Assembly: GCA_949825065.1 (NCBI GenBank)
Contig: OX463856.1
Location: 1,526,702 to 1,590,701 of the forward strand
Origin: Odontocerum albicorne
Lineage: Eukaryota; Arthropoda; Insecta; Trichoptera; Odontoceridae
Direction of reading: 5' to 3'
Length of the DNA: 64,000 bases
A program made the translations under genes and the position numbers. The notes under the pieces were generated by a model. That model searched no databases, had not been told where the DNA came from, and saw only the letters and a list, made by a program, of their open reading frames with translations. Shown here one piece after another: positions 55,500 to 64,000 of this stretch. Each line of letters opens with the position of its first letter. Positions within the stretch are counted from its first letter, which is position 1.

Positions 55500-55640
55500 A
55501 TAATGCGAAATATATAATACTAGAAGGTTATGCATGACGAGATATATTAAAGCGACAGAAGCGAAATATGTGTCCCATGATTGAATGAAGATATCTGTTA
55601 TCTCTGCTACCCCAATAGGAACATGATATGATGGTGACGA
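55500..55640 (+). mobile_element. LINE-A 3' terminal fragment
   Basis: GAAGATATCTGTTATCTCTG, CTACCCCAATAGGAACATGA and TATGATGGTGACGATG. The tail is changed to GATGATGATG. Confidence 0.6.
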
Positions 55641-55787
55641 TGATGATGAATATCATTAGTAGAACAATGTGAATGGCTATAATGCCGTCAACGTTATCCT
55701 TCCTCCAGTTGGCCACATCCAGAACGTTTTCCTCGACGACATTTTACAGCCATCTCAATTTTATGTATGTTGGTGTTATGCTTGCAG

Positions 55788-55890
55788 GCGGTGATCAAGA
55801 AGTCTCGAGTGACATGCAAATGCCATGGAGTCTCCGGTTCTTGCAGCCTGGTAACCTGCTGGCAACAGCTGGGATCCTTCAGGGAGATTG
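55788..55890 (+). CDS. Wnt5: Wnt5 exon with the acylation site
   Basis: Acceptor ATGCTTGCAG ends at 55787 and donor GTGAGT starts at 55891. It joins the previous exon in phase 0: [37 protein letters not shown], then one base. [10 protein letters not shown] is the Wnt loop; its serine is palmitoylated by Porcupine and binds Wntless and Frizzled. A-V-I-K-K and [10 protein letters not shown] are close to fly Wnt5. All cysteines expected here are present, so the gene is likely functional. The next exon, with the C-terminal cysteine-rich domain, was not found in the last 8 kb. The intron before this exon is 13.4 kb. Confidence 0.96.
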
Positions 55891-56059
55891 GTGAGTTATT
55901 TTTGCTTGAACTATGCAACATTTTGGTGATCCAACGCGTGCCATTAAATAGTTCTTTTTTAGGTCAAGATTTCGTAATAGAATTTTCCAAGTTTTAATTT
56001 CAGCAAACTCGAGAGAATTTCTCATGTAATTCGCTCATTATAAACCACTTTCTCGTGAG

Positions 56060-56310
56060 TAAGACAAATAAGAGCACTTGATGGTTTGGGCATGTATAAT
56101 GAATGAATGGAATGCATGGTAGAGGAAGACCTAAGAAAGTATGGATGAATCATGTAAATGATACTTAAAAGAAGAAAACTTAGAAAGTCGTATGAGAAGG
56201 TGTATTAATGTAGAAAATACGAGATGTGTACGTCAAGATAGGAAAGTCTGGCGTTCGATCCCCTCTACCTTCCCCGAGAGGAGACATGGTGTGATGGTTT
56301 GTTTGTATGT
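56060..56310 (+). mobile_element. LINE-A C-terminal to 3' end
   Basis: GGTTTGGGCATGTATAATGA, GGTAGAGGAAGACCTAAGAA (R-G-R-P-K), GAGAAGGTGTATTAATG and the terminal ACCTTCCCCGAGAGGAGACA, then ATGTATGTATTT. Confidence 0.85.
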
Positions 56311-56334
56311 ATGTATTTCTACTCTACCAAAGTC

Positions 56335-56505
56335 GTCGTCATCACGCCATGTCACTATTGGGGTAGGCAGAAATAACAGATTGGAGAAAGCCTCTGAAAT
56401 CGTATGAGTTGTATGGTTGTAGAAGAGGTGAAATATACGTGTATTAATAGAAATGTCTGGTGCTCTCTCTTCTACTCCTACCCCAACAGGGAAAGGGCGT
56501 CAAGT
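56335..56505 (+). mobile_element. two LINE-A 3' ends, opposed
   Basis: CACGCCATGTCACTATTGGG (about 56343-56380) is the complement of the terminal block. From 56385 the sense strand resumes and ends CTCCTACCCCAACAGGGAAA. Confidence 0.65.
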
Positions 56506-56884
56506 TCAACAGTCAGATTCCTCCCTTCTTTATAAATACTCGTATATTATTTGATATTTGATTTGCGTCTTATGATCATGAGACTCAAAAATACATCAAT
56601 CAAAAATGTTTATATTCAAACATGTTTCAGAGCATCTTTATTTTTTCCAATATGACGGCTGACACTTCTTAATTATTTGTGATAGTACAAGCGGCTAAGT
56701 GTTTTTTGAACGATTTTTTAAATTGAATTAATAAACATTTGATTAATACCACCATTACAGGCCAACAATTATTTTTTTAATATTGAATATCATTTTGTTA
56801 AAAATATCTCGCCTCAAAATGAAATGGTATGTTTACACTTAAGAATCAAATTGTATTTGTTGTATTGAACAAAATTGAGAATAT

Positions 56885-57035
56885 ATATCCCTATTGCAAG
56901 TCTGGAGACCGATTATACTCGTATCTCTATTGCAATTTCTATTGTAAGTTTTGAGACCGATTATTATACTCCTAGATCTCGATTGCAATTTCTATTGTAA
57001 ATTTTGAGACCGATTATATATCTCTATTTCAATTT
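56885..57035. repeat. about 55-bp tandem repeat (3 copies)
   Basis: TTTTGAGACCGATTAT, then CTATTGCAATTTCTATTGTA, three times with small changes. Confidence 0.8.
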
Positions 57036-57418
57036 TTCTCATCGCATTGACAGTATGACAAGGTCATTGTATGGTGAAATAGCTGTCAATAATTTAATAC
57101 AATTATTTAGCATAATAACTATCAAAAGGGTTAAATCCTAAAATAAAGTTCTAAAATTTCAATATCGACATCATCAATTTACTTTTTGTCTGGTTGGTGT
57201 ATCGGTTGCTTTGTCATTGACTTTTTTTCTCTTTTACAAGAAAAAAGTACTTTTTACAAAGATTAGTGAACGAACATGACATATTTTTTTGGCAGGTTCG
57301 TGCTCATTTATAATAGGTATTGAGTCTCGCCTAAAAATAATGCAACCTTCGAAATGTTACGGGGTTTTTTGTGCTTTTATCCAAAAACTCAAAATCTTAT
57401 ATTTCTGCAGAAAAAATA

Positions 57419-57760
57419 TTATTTAGTAATACATAATTTGGACTCTAAAAAATACCAGGCATATGTGTTAAAAACGTAGTTCTCATCATTAAGGACGACC
57501 TCTGTAACTTTTCTGGTCAGACGTTTGATTTCCATCAGGGGGTATACCAATCTGGCAAAAGAGTTCGTCTGGTAAGAATACTTGCAGCCGCTAAGCACGT
57601 ATGCAAGTGTTGTTGCCTCATCGCGTGCAGTAATGTTGGCAAAACGTGCAATGACGAACCGCGAGTTGGAGCCGAAGACAATACTACCACGCTCTTCAAT
57701 ATGTCCGATATAACTTTTAGAGTATGTTGAAGTATACCATAAGAAAGAAGAAATTATCAT
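57419..57760 (-). other. 113-codon open frame, unidentified
   Basis: Starts at an ATG and ends in a stop without an intron signal. The peptide (S-N-S-R-F-V-I-A-R-F-A-N-I-T-A-R-D-E-A-T-T-L-A-Y-V-L) has no family I recognise. Part of its sequence is similar to 1885-1970, and ATGACGAACCGCGAGTT recurs as ATGACGAACTGCGAGTT at 58196. It is more likely a repeat than a gene, though a frame of this length is not expected often in AT-rich DNA. Confidence 0.3.
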
Positions 57761-57764
57761 TAAG

Positions 57765-59055
57765 GAAAAAGTAAGTCAAAAACATTTAAAATATCTTATA
57801 TGTTTATGTTGTTGATGACAAATGTCGCATGTAAAGTGGCATTACAATATTTTTATTGTTTCTTCGCCCGGCATGAAGATGGTAATCTCGCTGCCGAAAC
57901 AATGGTGAATAATATTAAAAGATATAATTTAAAAAGCTTTTCAAATTATTCTCGTGATTATGGTTCAACAAAGTGTGAAAAGTATAATGTTCTGAGAAGA
58001 TTATGCATTGATAATTCGGTATAATGGTTTTTAAACGTTTAGTGTTAGGGATGCTAGATGTGGATTATTTCTTTTGATAAATTTATAACCTAGTTAGTAA
58101 AACGTTGATATTCCACCTGAAGTTTCAGGTTCGGTTCCTAATGGTACCAATAAAAGAGAATAAAAAAGTAGTTTTCTGTATTTCCAACACGTGCGATGAC
58201 GAACTGCGAGTTAATTGACTTCTGGGGTTTTTAGACCGTGGTCTCAATTTCTGGCACCGCAGACTATACTGTCTCCCGGACATGCTCTATAAAATGTCAT
58301 CATTAATTAAGATATGTTGAAAGGTATCATATGAATTAACGAATTTAGAATGACACTTTCGTTATCCTTGGAATGAGATGTTTGTTCGAATGTTTAAGAG
58401 GGAGTTTATTCCCTCGGATTTTTAAATACTGATGTCATTTAATTTCTGCCGGGGTTTTCCCCCTTCTTTTGAAAGAAACTTGACAACGGCGCAATATTAA
58501 ATTTTTAACGTTCCAGAATATAACGAAACAACACGTCTTCTGTCGACTCTAGTTGAAATACTACTGAGGGTAAATGTATCAAATTTTAACTTAAACATTG
58601 CTTGACAATGCGTTGGGTGTATTGGACGTGGTATCTGTTTATACTCCAAACACTTCAAGTTGTCTAGGATCGAAACTTATGGGCCTTACTGATACCAAAT
58701 TTAAAACGATTCTAGTATCGTTAATATTCTTATGTATAAGTAGAACTAGATTATTTTTTAATTGAATTCAGAAAAATATAGCTGCCTTCCTTAAGTCTTT
58801 TAGTATTCATCGTTATGCCTCAAGACTGTCTTTGTTGAAATAAAAAAAAAATATAAATTAATTTTGAGCTCACTGGTGTGGGTAACAATATGTCAACCCT
58901 CAATAATCCAGGTAAACATTATTTTTGTTTGTGATATCTTTCCCGCTAATTCAAATCATTACTGCTGTTAATTTTTTGTATTTTTTCTGTCAGTCTTAGT
59001 TTTCTGCAGCTTTCATTTGAAATGGAGGGGTTTTTCATCATCCATAGTGAGTTTT
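57765..59055. other. no gene seen
   Basis: AT-rich. 58085-58150 has a tRNA-like fragment (GGTTCGGTTCCTAATGG) that may be an old SINE-1 head. No exon recognised. Confidence 0.35.
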
Positions 59056-59059
59056 TATG

Positions 59060-59470
59060 TTTCCAGCGATAGTTGTCTATTATGCCCCCCGATGCCCTTG
59101 CAGTCGGGCTCGCCCTACATTGGTGGAGTGTATCTCGGCTAGGGGAATGTTTTTGGGATGAACCCGGACCTTTTAATATCGTCTCTCTTGAATGTATTTT
59201 TTTTGTCCTCTATTTATTTTCTGTGTTTTTGTTTATCTTCTTGTTCTACGTGTTCAAGAGTGTGGGCTGAAAATCATCTGTTGTACCCGTGGCTGGGCTC
59301 GCCTTATATTGGTGGGGTGTATCTTGGCCGGGGGGATGTTATTAGATGAGCCCAGACCTTTTGATAGCTTCTGTTTTATAATGTATTCTCTTTTTAATGT
59401 GTTCTTGAAATGTATTATGTACATACTATGTTGCTATCAATAAACCTGTATTTATTTATTTATTATTTAT
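59060..59470 (+). mobile_element. LINE-B 3' end, copy 3
   Basis: Sense orientation: CCCCGATGCCCTTGCAGTCG, the two Y-I-G-G-V-Y-L-G segments, GCTATCAATAAACCTGTA (with AATAAA) and a (TTTA)n tail to 59470. Opposite in strand to the other two copies. Confidence 0.85.
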
Positions 59471-59627
59471 GTAATATCTTGTGGTGGGTCCTCAAAACTG
59501 ATGCCATGTTTGCAACAACATTCCCGGATCCTTATTCGAATTGAACTGAACTGTAAATACTCGTATAAGACATTCAAATAGCAAATGTTGAACTAATTGT
59601 TCAGTTTTACATCGCATGGACAGTGCG

Positions 59628-59760
59628 TATTTTTTCGCATGTCAAACCTGTTTATATCATATGTCAAACCTGTTTATATCATATGTCAAACCTGTTTATA
59701 TCATATGTCAAACCTGTTTATATCATATGTCAAACCTGTTTATATCATATGTCAAACATG
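59628..59760. repeat. 22-bp tandem array (6 copies)
   Basis: Unit TCAAACCTGTTTATATCATA plus TG, almost without variation. Confidence 0.95.
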
Positions 59761-59930
59761 ACTCAACTTATAAATTATGGCAGTAAGCTCCAAGTACTTT
59801 ATAAAATCCTGATTTGTTAGGAAATCCCTTAGGATATACTTTATAAGATAACAGTTACGATTTGTCACTATCAGAATATAAGTCATTTTAGTTGTCTTGA
59901 TATTCTATAGAGACTCCGCCCCTATGAGTC

Positions 59931-59948
59931 CTGGGGGGGGGGGGGGGC
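59931..59948. repeat. poly-G tract
   Basis: About 17 consecutive G in CCTG...GCAG. Length may be inexact because such runs are error-prone in sequencing. Confidence 0.85.
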
Positions 59949-60479
59949 AGTGATACTGAAGGGACACAAAGGAACCGACACCGTGTGGGATTTAAAAAAA
60001 AATCTGAGAGGTTCAAGATATGAATGCTGTTGAAATATTCATAATTAATTTTATTTTTTCCTTATCTTAGTGTTCGAGGAATACAAAGTATCGAAAATTT
60101 CGGCTTATAACGACTTTGTCAACTGAACACAATAAACTCCGAGTAGGGATAACTACGGAGAGATGTATGCACCTTGTCTGGACATCGGAACTTCAGCTCC
60201 GTGAAGTCTCAATGTTCAGACAATGTTCGGGGCAGGACATTATTGATTCAAAAGATAGGGCGACCTCTGTTTCCGACTACTGGAAACACGTATCATAATT
60301 TACAATTAATTATCCTGATACGATAATACAATAATGACTTTAATACAAAAAAGGAAGAATTTCACAGAATATTTATCAAGATTTTTGTAGTGGACAAGTG
60401 TCGAGGGTGTCGAAACCCGTTTATGAGCAATCAAATGTGGACTTTGTAAATTAATTAAAGTTGCCGAAAAAATACGGAG

Positions 60480-60960
60480 GAAATGCGTGCACTGAGAAAA
60501 ATGTGCAATATGTCAATGTATCTACTCTCAAACATACTGTTCCATTGTTTTTTTTTGTTGTTGTATATTAATATTTTTACATACACATATTTTTTTGTTT
60601 GTTTTATGTTTGTGTCCGGTATATTGTGTGTTGAATGTTTTGGTCTGTCTGGAGTGATGAAGTGTGAGGAATTTGATTTCGCGTAATGTATACATACGTA
60701 ATTGAGTGTCACTGTTTGTCAGGTTGATGAGAATGTGCAACGGGGTTTTATATAATAAAAAATCGGAAAGAAGAATCGATTTATTTTTTTCATTCTATAT
60801 GTCCTCAGTTAGATACAGGCAAAATCCTAGTTTACTGGGGACACGACAAATGAAAGGCAACAAACCCAGATACATTGAAATTGTGTGTCTGAATTAAATT
60901 ACCAGTTGTTTTTCGCAAATTATGTATATTTCTTGTCATGTGTAAAATAAATAAAATAAA
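60480..60960 (+). mobile_element. LINE-C 3' end
   Basis: Sense orientation: GTCTGTCTGGAGTGATGAAG, GAGTGTCACTGTTTGTCAGG, GCAAAATCCTAGTTTACTGG, CTTGTCATGTGTAAAATAA and an (AATAA)n tail. Confidence 0.83.
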
Positions 60961-61009
60961 AATTGGCTCAATAAAGAATTGAAAGAAGTGTACGAGTATA
61001 TTTTACGAA

Positions 61010-61376
61010 ATATGTGAATTTACGAATCTCTATTCTGTCAGTCATTCATCAGCTCACTCCAAGATAGGAATTTACGAGTCTCCATTTTGTCAGTCATTCA
61101 TCAGCTCACTCCAAGATAGGAATTTACGAGTCTCCATTCTGTCAGTCATTCATCAGCTCACTCCAAGATATGAATTTACGAGTCTCTATTCTGTCAGTCA
61201 TTCATCAGCTCACTCCAAGATAGGAATTTACGAGTCTCTATTCCGTCAGTCATTCATCAGCCCACTCCAAGATATGAATTTACGAGTCTCTATTCTGTCA
61301 GTCATTCATCAGCTCACTCCAAGATAGGAATTTACGAGTCTCTATTCTGTCAGTCATTCATCAGCTCACTCCAAGG
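61010..61376. repeat. 52-bp tandem array (7 copies)
   Basis: Unit contains GAATTTACGAGTCTCTATTC, TGTCAGTCATTCATCAGCTC and ACTCCAAGATAG. Copies differ at one to three bases. Confidence 0.96.
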
Positions 61377-61719
61377 ACACCTGCATTTTAATGTAATATC
61401 TCTCAAATAGTGTGAACTTAAGAATTCTGTTAGATATCTATTTTCGATCTTCCAGCAAGGATGCCGCATCCCTATGTACAATCTATGCTGCGTACATGGG
61501 CGGTTGAATCAAAGGGAGACAGGTCTCTTGAATTTGTCTCTCTTTACGGATCGTCCCTTGATCAGCGTTCTCACGAGTGATTCATTCGTTACCATTAATT
61601 TCAGATAAATTTTTATCGCATGATGCGAAGTCTTAAAATATTATTTTGACACATTATAAAGAGCTTATTTATATGATTCTAAAGTTTTACAGTGAACAAA
61701 ACACATTTGTTGGAAGAAG

Positions 61720-61880
61720 ACTAAAAAAATGAGTTAAGGTGATTTGTCCATGTTTAACGAATTGATGCCGACAGACTGATTAAACAAAACTTTAAATGTA
61801 TTTATTTCATCAACGGTGAATGTATCTTAAAAAGATACATGCACCGTTGATGTAAATGTAAGTAGTGAGTGTATTATTAA
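61720..61880 (+). mobile_element. LINE-A fragment with a palindromic insertion
   Basis: GGTGATTTGTCCATGTTTAA, AACGAATTGATGCCGAC and AAACAAAACTTTAAATGTA, interrupted by 61801-61853, then AGTAGTGAGTG. Confidence 0.7.
61801..61853. repeat. 53-bp palindromic insertion
   Basis: CATCAACGGTGAATGTATCT and its complement AGATACATGCACCGTTGATG form a 20-bp hairpin stem with one mismatch. AAATGTA is repeated on both sides (61794-61800, 61854-61860). Confidence 0.85.
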
Positions 61881-62204
61881 TTATTAGAGATCAATATTTA
61901 AAAAAACAGCAAGAACATTAAAGCCAAATATAAATATACGTTAACACGATATAAAAGAACACATAAGTATGCAAATCAACATTCTTTAAAAAATAGAGGA
62001 ATTGAAAAATATGCACAGTTTATAATTTATCAATATATACAGTAAATACGGGACCATCTCAAGACAGGCAGTCCGCACTGCATCACACCAAACGTCACTC
62101 GTGACATTCATGCAGAAAGAAAAGTACAGTCGCATACAAATACAATTACAATAAAAAAATAAAAAGAATCAACATATTTAATGTTTATTTTAGTTATAAA
62201 TACG

Positions 62205-62400
62205 AACATACGAGTAAGTAGAGTTGTGATAGAAAGGTCCATTATAATAAAAATATTGTTTGATCGAGTGATTTTGAAAGAAGGAAATAAAAGGAATAAG
62301 ATAAACCATATCAATTGTATGAGAGGATGTGTGTTGAAGAGTAGATGGAGAAAGTATGCCGAGGAAAGTTTTGCGGTGTCGTCTCTCATTAATAATATCT
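62205..62400 (+). mobile_element. LINE-A C-terminal fragment
   Basis: GTGATTTTGAAAGAAGGAAA, ATTGTATGAGAGGATGTGTG and TAGATGGAGAAAGTATGCCG; the terminal block is mutated. Confidence 0.65.
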
Positions 62401-62689
62401 AAAATAATAATAAAACATATGTAATTTGAACCTCCCTCGTAAAGCATGGCACAGATATGATCGGAAATGATCTTAATATCTCTGAAGGTGTGATGCGACT
62501 CAGTGTGAACTCCTGGAGCCAGGAGCGTCCAACCGTTTCATGTTGAAGGCCCATTAAGGTCCAACATTTAAACGGTCTAACGGTTGACTGCCCAAGCGTT
62601 GGCCCAGACTGTTAGAATTAACAATATTTATGGTTCCCTTTTGTTACAATTTTTGTGTCCTAATTAAAACCAGCATTTCATGTAACTAA

Positions 62690-62772
62690 CATGATAATAA
62701 TAATAATACAATAATTTTGAGAAAAGACTCTCCTCAATGGTATCTAACTTGGAATTCGAATCCACTATTATT
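62690..62772 (-). mobile_element. SINE-2 copy, left part
   Basis: GAGAAAAGACTCTCCTCAAT and GGAATTCGAATCCACTATTA (complement of the B-box). Continues after the SINE-1 insertion at 62971. Confidence 0.65.
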
Positions 62773-62963
62773 ATATTTTTTTTCCACTTGGTGAGTTTAT
62801 TGCCATGTGGCAATCTCTTCCAACCAACCAGAAAGGTGTTTTAAATGGGCCCTAAGTGAAAACCAGACTGGAATTCCATTTAAAAAAATCTTGATTAAAG
62901 CGGGGATCGAACCCGCAAACTTTCGGATCGGCAGACAAGCGTCTTACAACCAGGCCACGGAGG
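62773..62963 (-). mobile_element. SINE-1, full-length reference copy
   Basis: On the - strand from 62963: CCTCCGTGGCCTGGTTGTAA (A-box), GACGCTTGTCTGCCGATCC, GCGGGTTCGATCCCCGC (B-box inside a T-arm stem), a T-rich linker, GAATTCCAGTCTGGTTTTCA, CTTAGGGCCC, then TCTGGTTGGTTGGAAGAG, ATTGCCACATGGCAATAAAC and an A-run. The head is tRNA-like with RNA polymerase III promoter boxes. TATTATT target duplications (62766-62772, 62964-62970) give exact borders. Confidence 0.92.
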
Positions 62964-62970
62964 TATTATT

Positions 62971-63290
62971 GACGTATTATAAAATAAATACATTTAAAAT
63001 GAGTGTAAAAAGATGGAAGGTGGTGACTATGACCATAAGATAAGATATTTTTTGGCATCTGCATACGTTTAGAAAAACAAATATGCATTAAAATAACCGC
63101 AGAAAGAGTTTTCCTTACCAAGGGAAGAAAAATAATTACAAAAAAGCTTTGTAGATCTTCCGATACCTGGTAATAACGCATTCAACTTCCGGTGTAGCGT
63201 TCATATATTCTAAAAGCTGCACATGCAATCCATATATTTAATACTTAGATGTAGACCATTACACGCCATAGGACCAACAACGTCAACAGC
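62971..63290. repeat. SINE-2-associated repeat, right part
   Basis: AAAAAGATGGAAGGTGGTGA, GTAGATCTTCCGATACC, GGTAATAACGCATTCAACTT and AAAGCTGCACATGCAATCC match 17500-17700 plus 18440-18560. Confidence 0.65.
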
Positions 63291-63384
63291 CCTGTCATAA
63301 TACCCCATCTTATTGAGTATGTTGTTTATAGCTAAGGCATTAACGTTGTGGAGGTTTAAAGACATTGTAATTTATTTTTATCAA

Positions 63385-63470
63385 ACACTGTTTATTCCAC
63401 TTTTTGTAACGGTATAACCCTACCGCTTTCAAGGCTTTCACCTCATCTTCAGGGGAGCACAAACAAGACT
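63385..63470 (-). repeat. Penelope-like terminal repeat, possible hammerhead core
   Basis: The - strand has CTGAAGA, TGAGG...CCTT, GAAAGCGGTAG and then a short CGGTA/TACCG hairpin, the place of stem III in a hammerhead. The fold is plausible but untested. Confidence 0.42.
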
Positions 63471-63474
63471 TAAT

Positions 63475-64000
63475 TCTGTTCGAACTGGTACCGATATACA
63501 CGCTTCAACGGTTGGGGACTGAGGGGTAAGGGAGACATGGGACGATTTCGTCCACGAGCGGAGAGATATTTGGGATATAACTGTTTACCAGATGTTCGGA
63601 TCGATGCACTTATTGAATCGACACCATCTTATTGAATCGATTCGGAACAATCAATTTACTACGAATAAAGTATGAGGAGATTAGCGTAGAGCGCTGAGGA
63701 TGTCTGGATCTCAGTGCATAAACCGTCTTGAAACAAATATGTTGGGCTATCTAAATGGCACCTTCCGAGTGGCTGATCCGATCGTTTGTAACAACAACAA
63801 TTTTTCTACGGAGAACTGAGAACATTAAAACTTTCAAGAGACTTAAAGTTGATGAAATGTTAAAAATAATCATGGAGTAGTGACATAGGTCACTTATGGG
63901 CACTGTACAAAAGAACGCTTGATTTATTGAAAAGGAAATAGTACTCTTTGAAATTATAACACATGTAACGCTGAATATGAAGAAAAGTGCATTGACATGG
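63475..64000. other. no gene seen
   Basis: Mixed composition; the expected last Wnt5 exon is not here. Nothing recognised. Confidence 0.35.

Noticed and set aside
60071..60118. Possible next Wnt5 exon after a strong acceptor (TTATTTTTTCCTTATCTTAG), reading V-F-E-E-Y-K-V-S-K-I-S.
   Set aside because: The phase fits, but it gives valine instead of the expected glycine, the peptide does not resemble the Wnt5 continuation, and it stops after 18 residues.
62940..62963. Functional tRNA gene from the A- and B-boxes in SINE-1.
   Set aside because: The head lacks a full cloverleaf and is followed by the SINE body and LINE-like tail seen in many copies.

Overview
The window is a piece of an AT-rich insect nuclear genome. 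It has spliced exons with GT/AG borders, an insect-type MBF2-family secreted protein gene, mariner transposons, many non-LTR retrotransposon (LINE) remnants, tRNA-derived SINEs and about a dozen tandem arrays. The order cannot be fixed from sequence alone.

Two host genes can be supported. One is a complete, apparently intronless MBF2-type secreted-protein gene (CDS 4441-4875) with a TATA/initiator promoter near 3988-4023 and a long foldback element just after its stop. The other is Wnt5 on the + strand, spread over more than 41 kb. Four exons, 14884-15137, 24747-24927, 42296-42407 and 55788-55890, splice in a consistent reading frame and give the Wnt core up to the [10 protein letters not shown] acylation site. 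The signal-peptide exon(s) and the C-terminal cysteine-rich exon(s) were not found.

Layout. 0-7.5 kb: LINE debris, a 29-bp array and the MBF2-type gene. 8.35-12.2 kb: a 38-bp satellite with a clear higher-order structure. 12.2-15.1 kb: SINE and LINE pieces, then the first Wnt5 exon seen. Intron 15.1-24.7 kb: a mariner with both ends, a DNA transposon with repeated 14-mers, a 714-bp element inside a LINE, a 75-bp array and a LINE with its complete 3' end. Intron 24.9-42.3 kb: LINE/SINE debris, a second mariner nested in a LINE tail, hairpin elements, arrays of 34, 12 and 36 bp, and a hAT-like element just before the exon. Intron 42.4-55.8 kb: arrays of 37, 125 and 73 bp, a mariner relic and hAT ends. 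55.9-64 kb: LINE tails and arrays of 55, 22 and 52 bp.

Repeat names used here. LINE-A: commonest family, encodes a Y-[AV]-D-D-M reverse transcriptase and ends in (TATG)n. LINE-B: short repeats encoding Y-I-G-G-V-Y-L-G-R-G, with a (TTTA)n tail. LINE-C: a non-coding 3' end with an (AATAA)n-like tail. LINE-G: (TAAA)n tail, shares its 3' end with SINE-1. SINE-1: tRNA-derived. SINE-2: a second family with a B-box-like motif. Most of the window is transposon history laid over one very long developmental gene; no operon-like or RNA-guided system is present.
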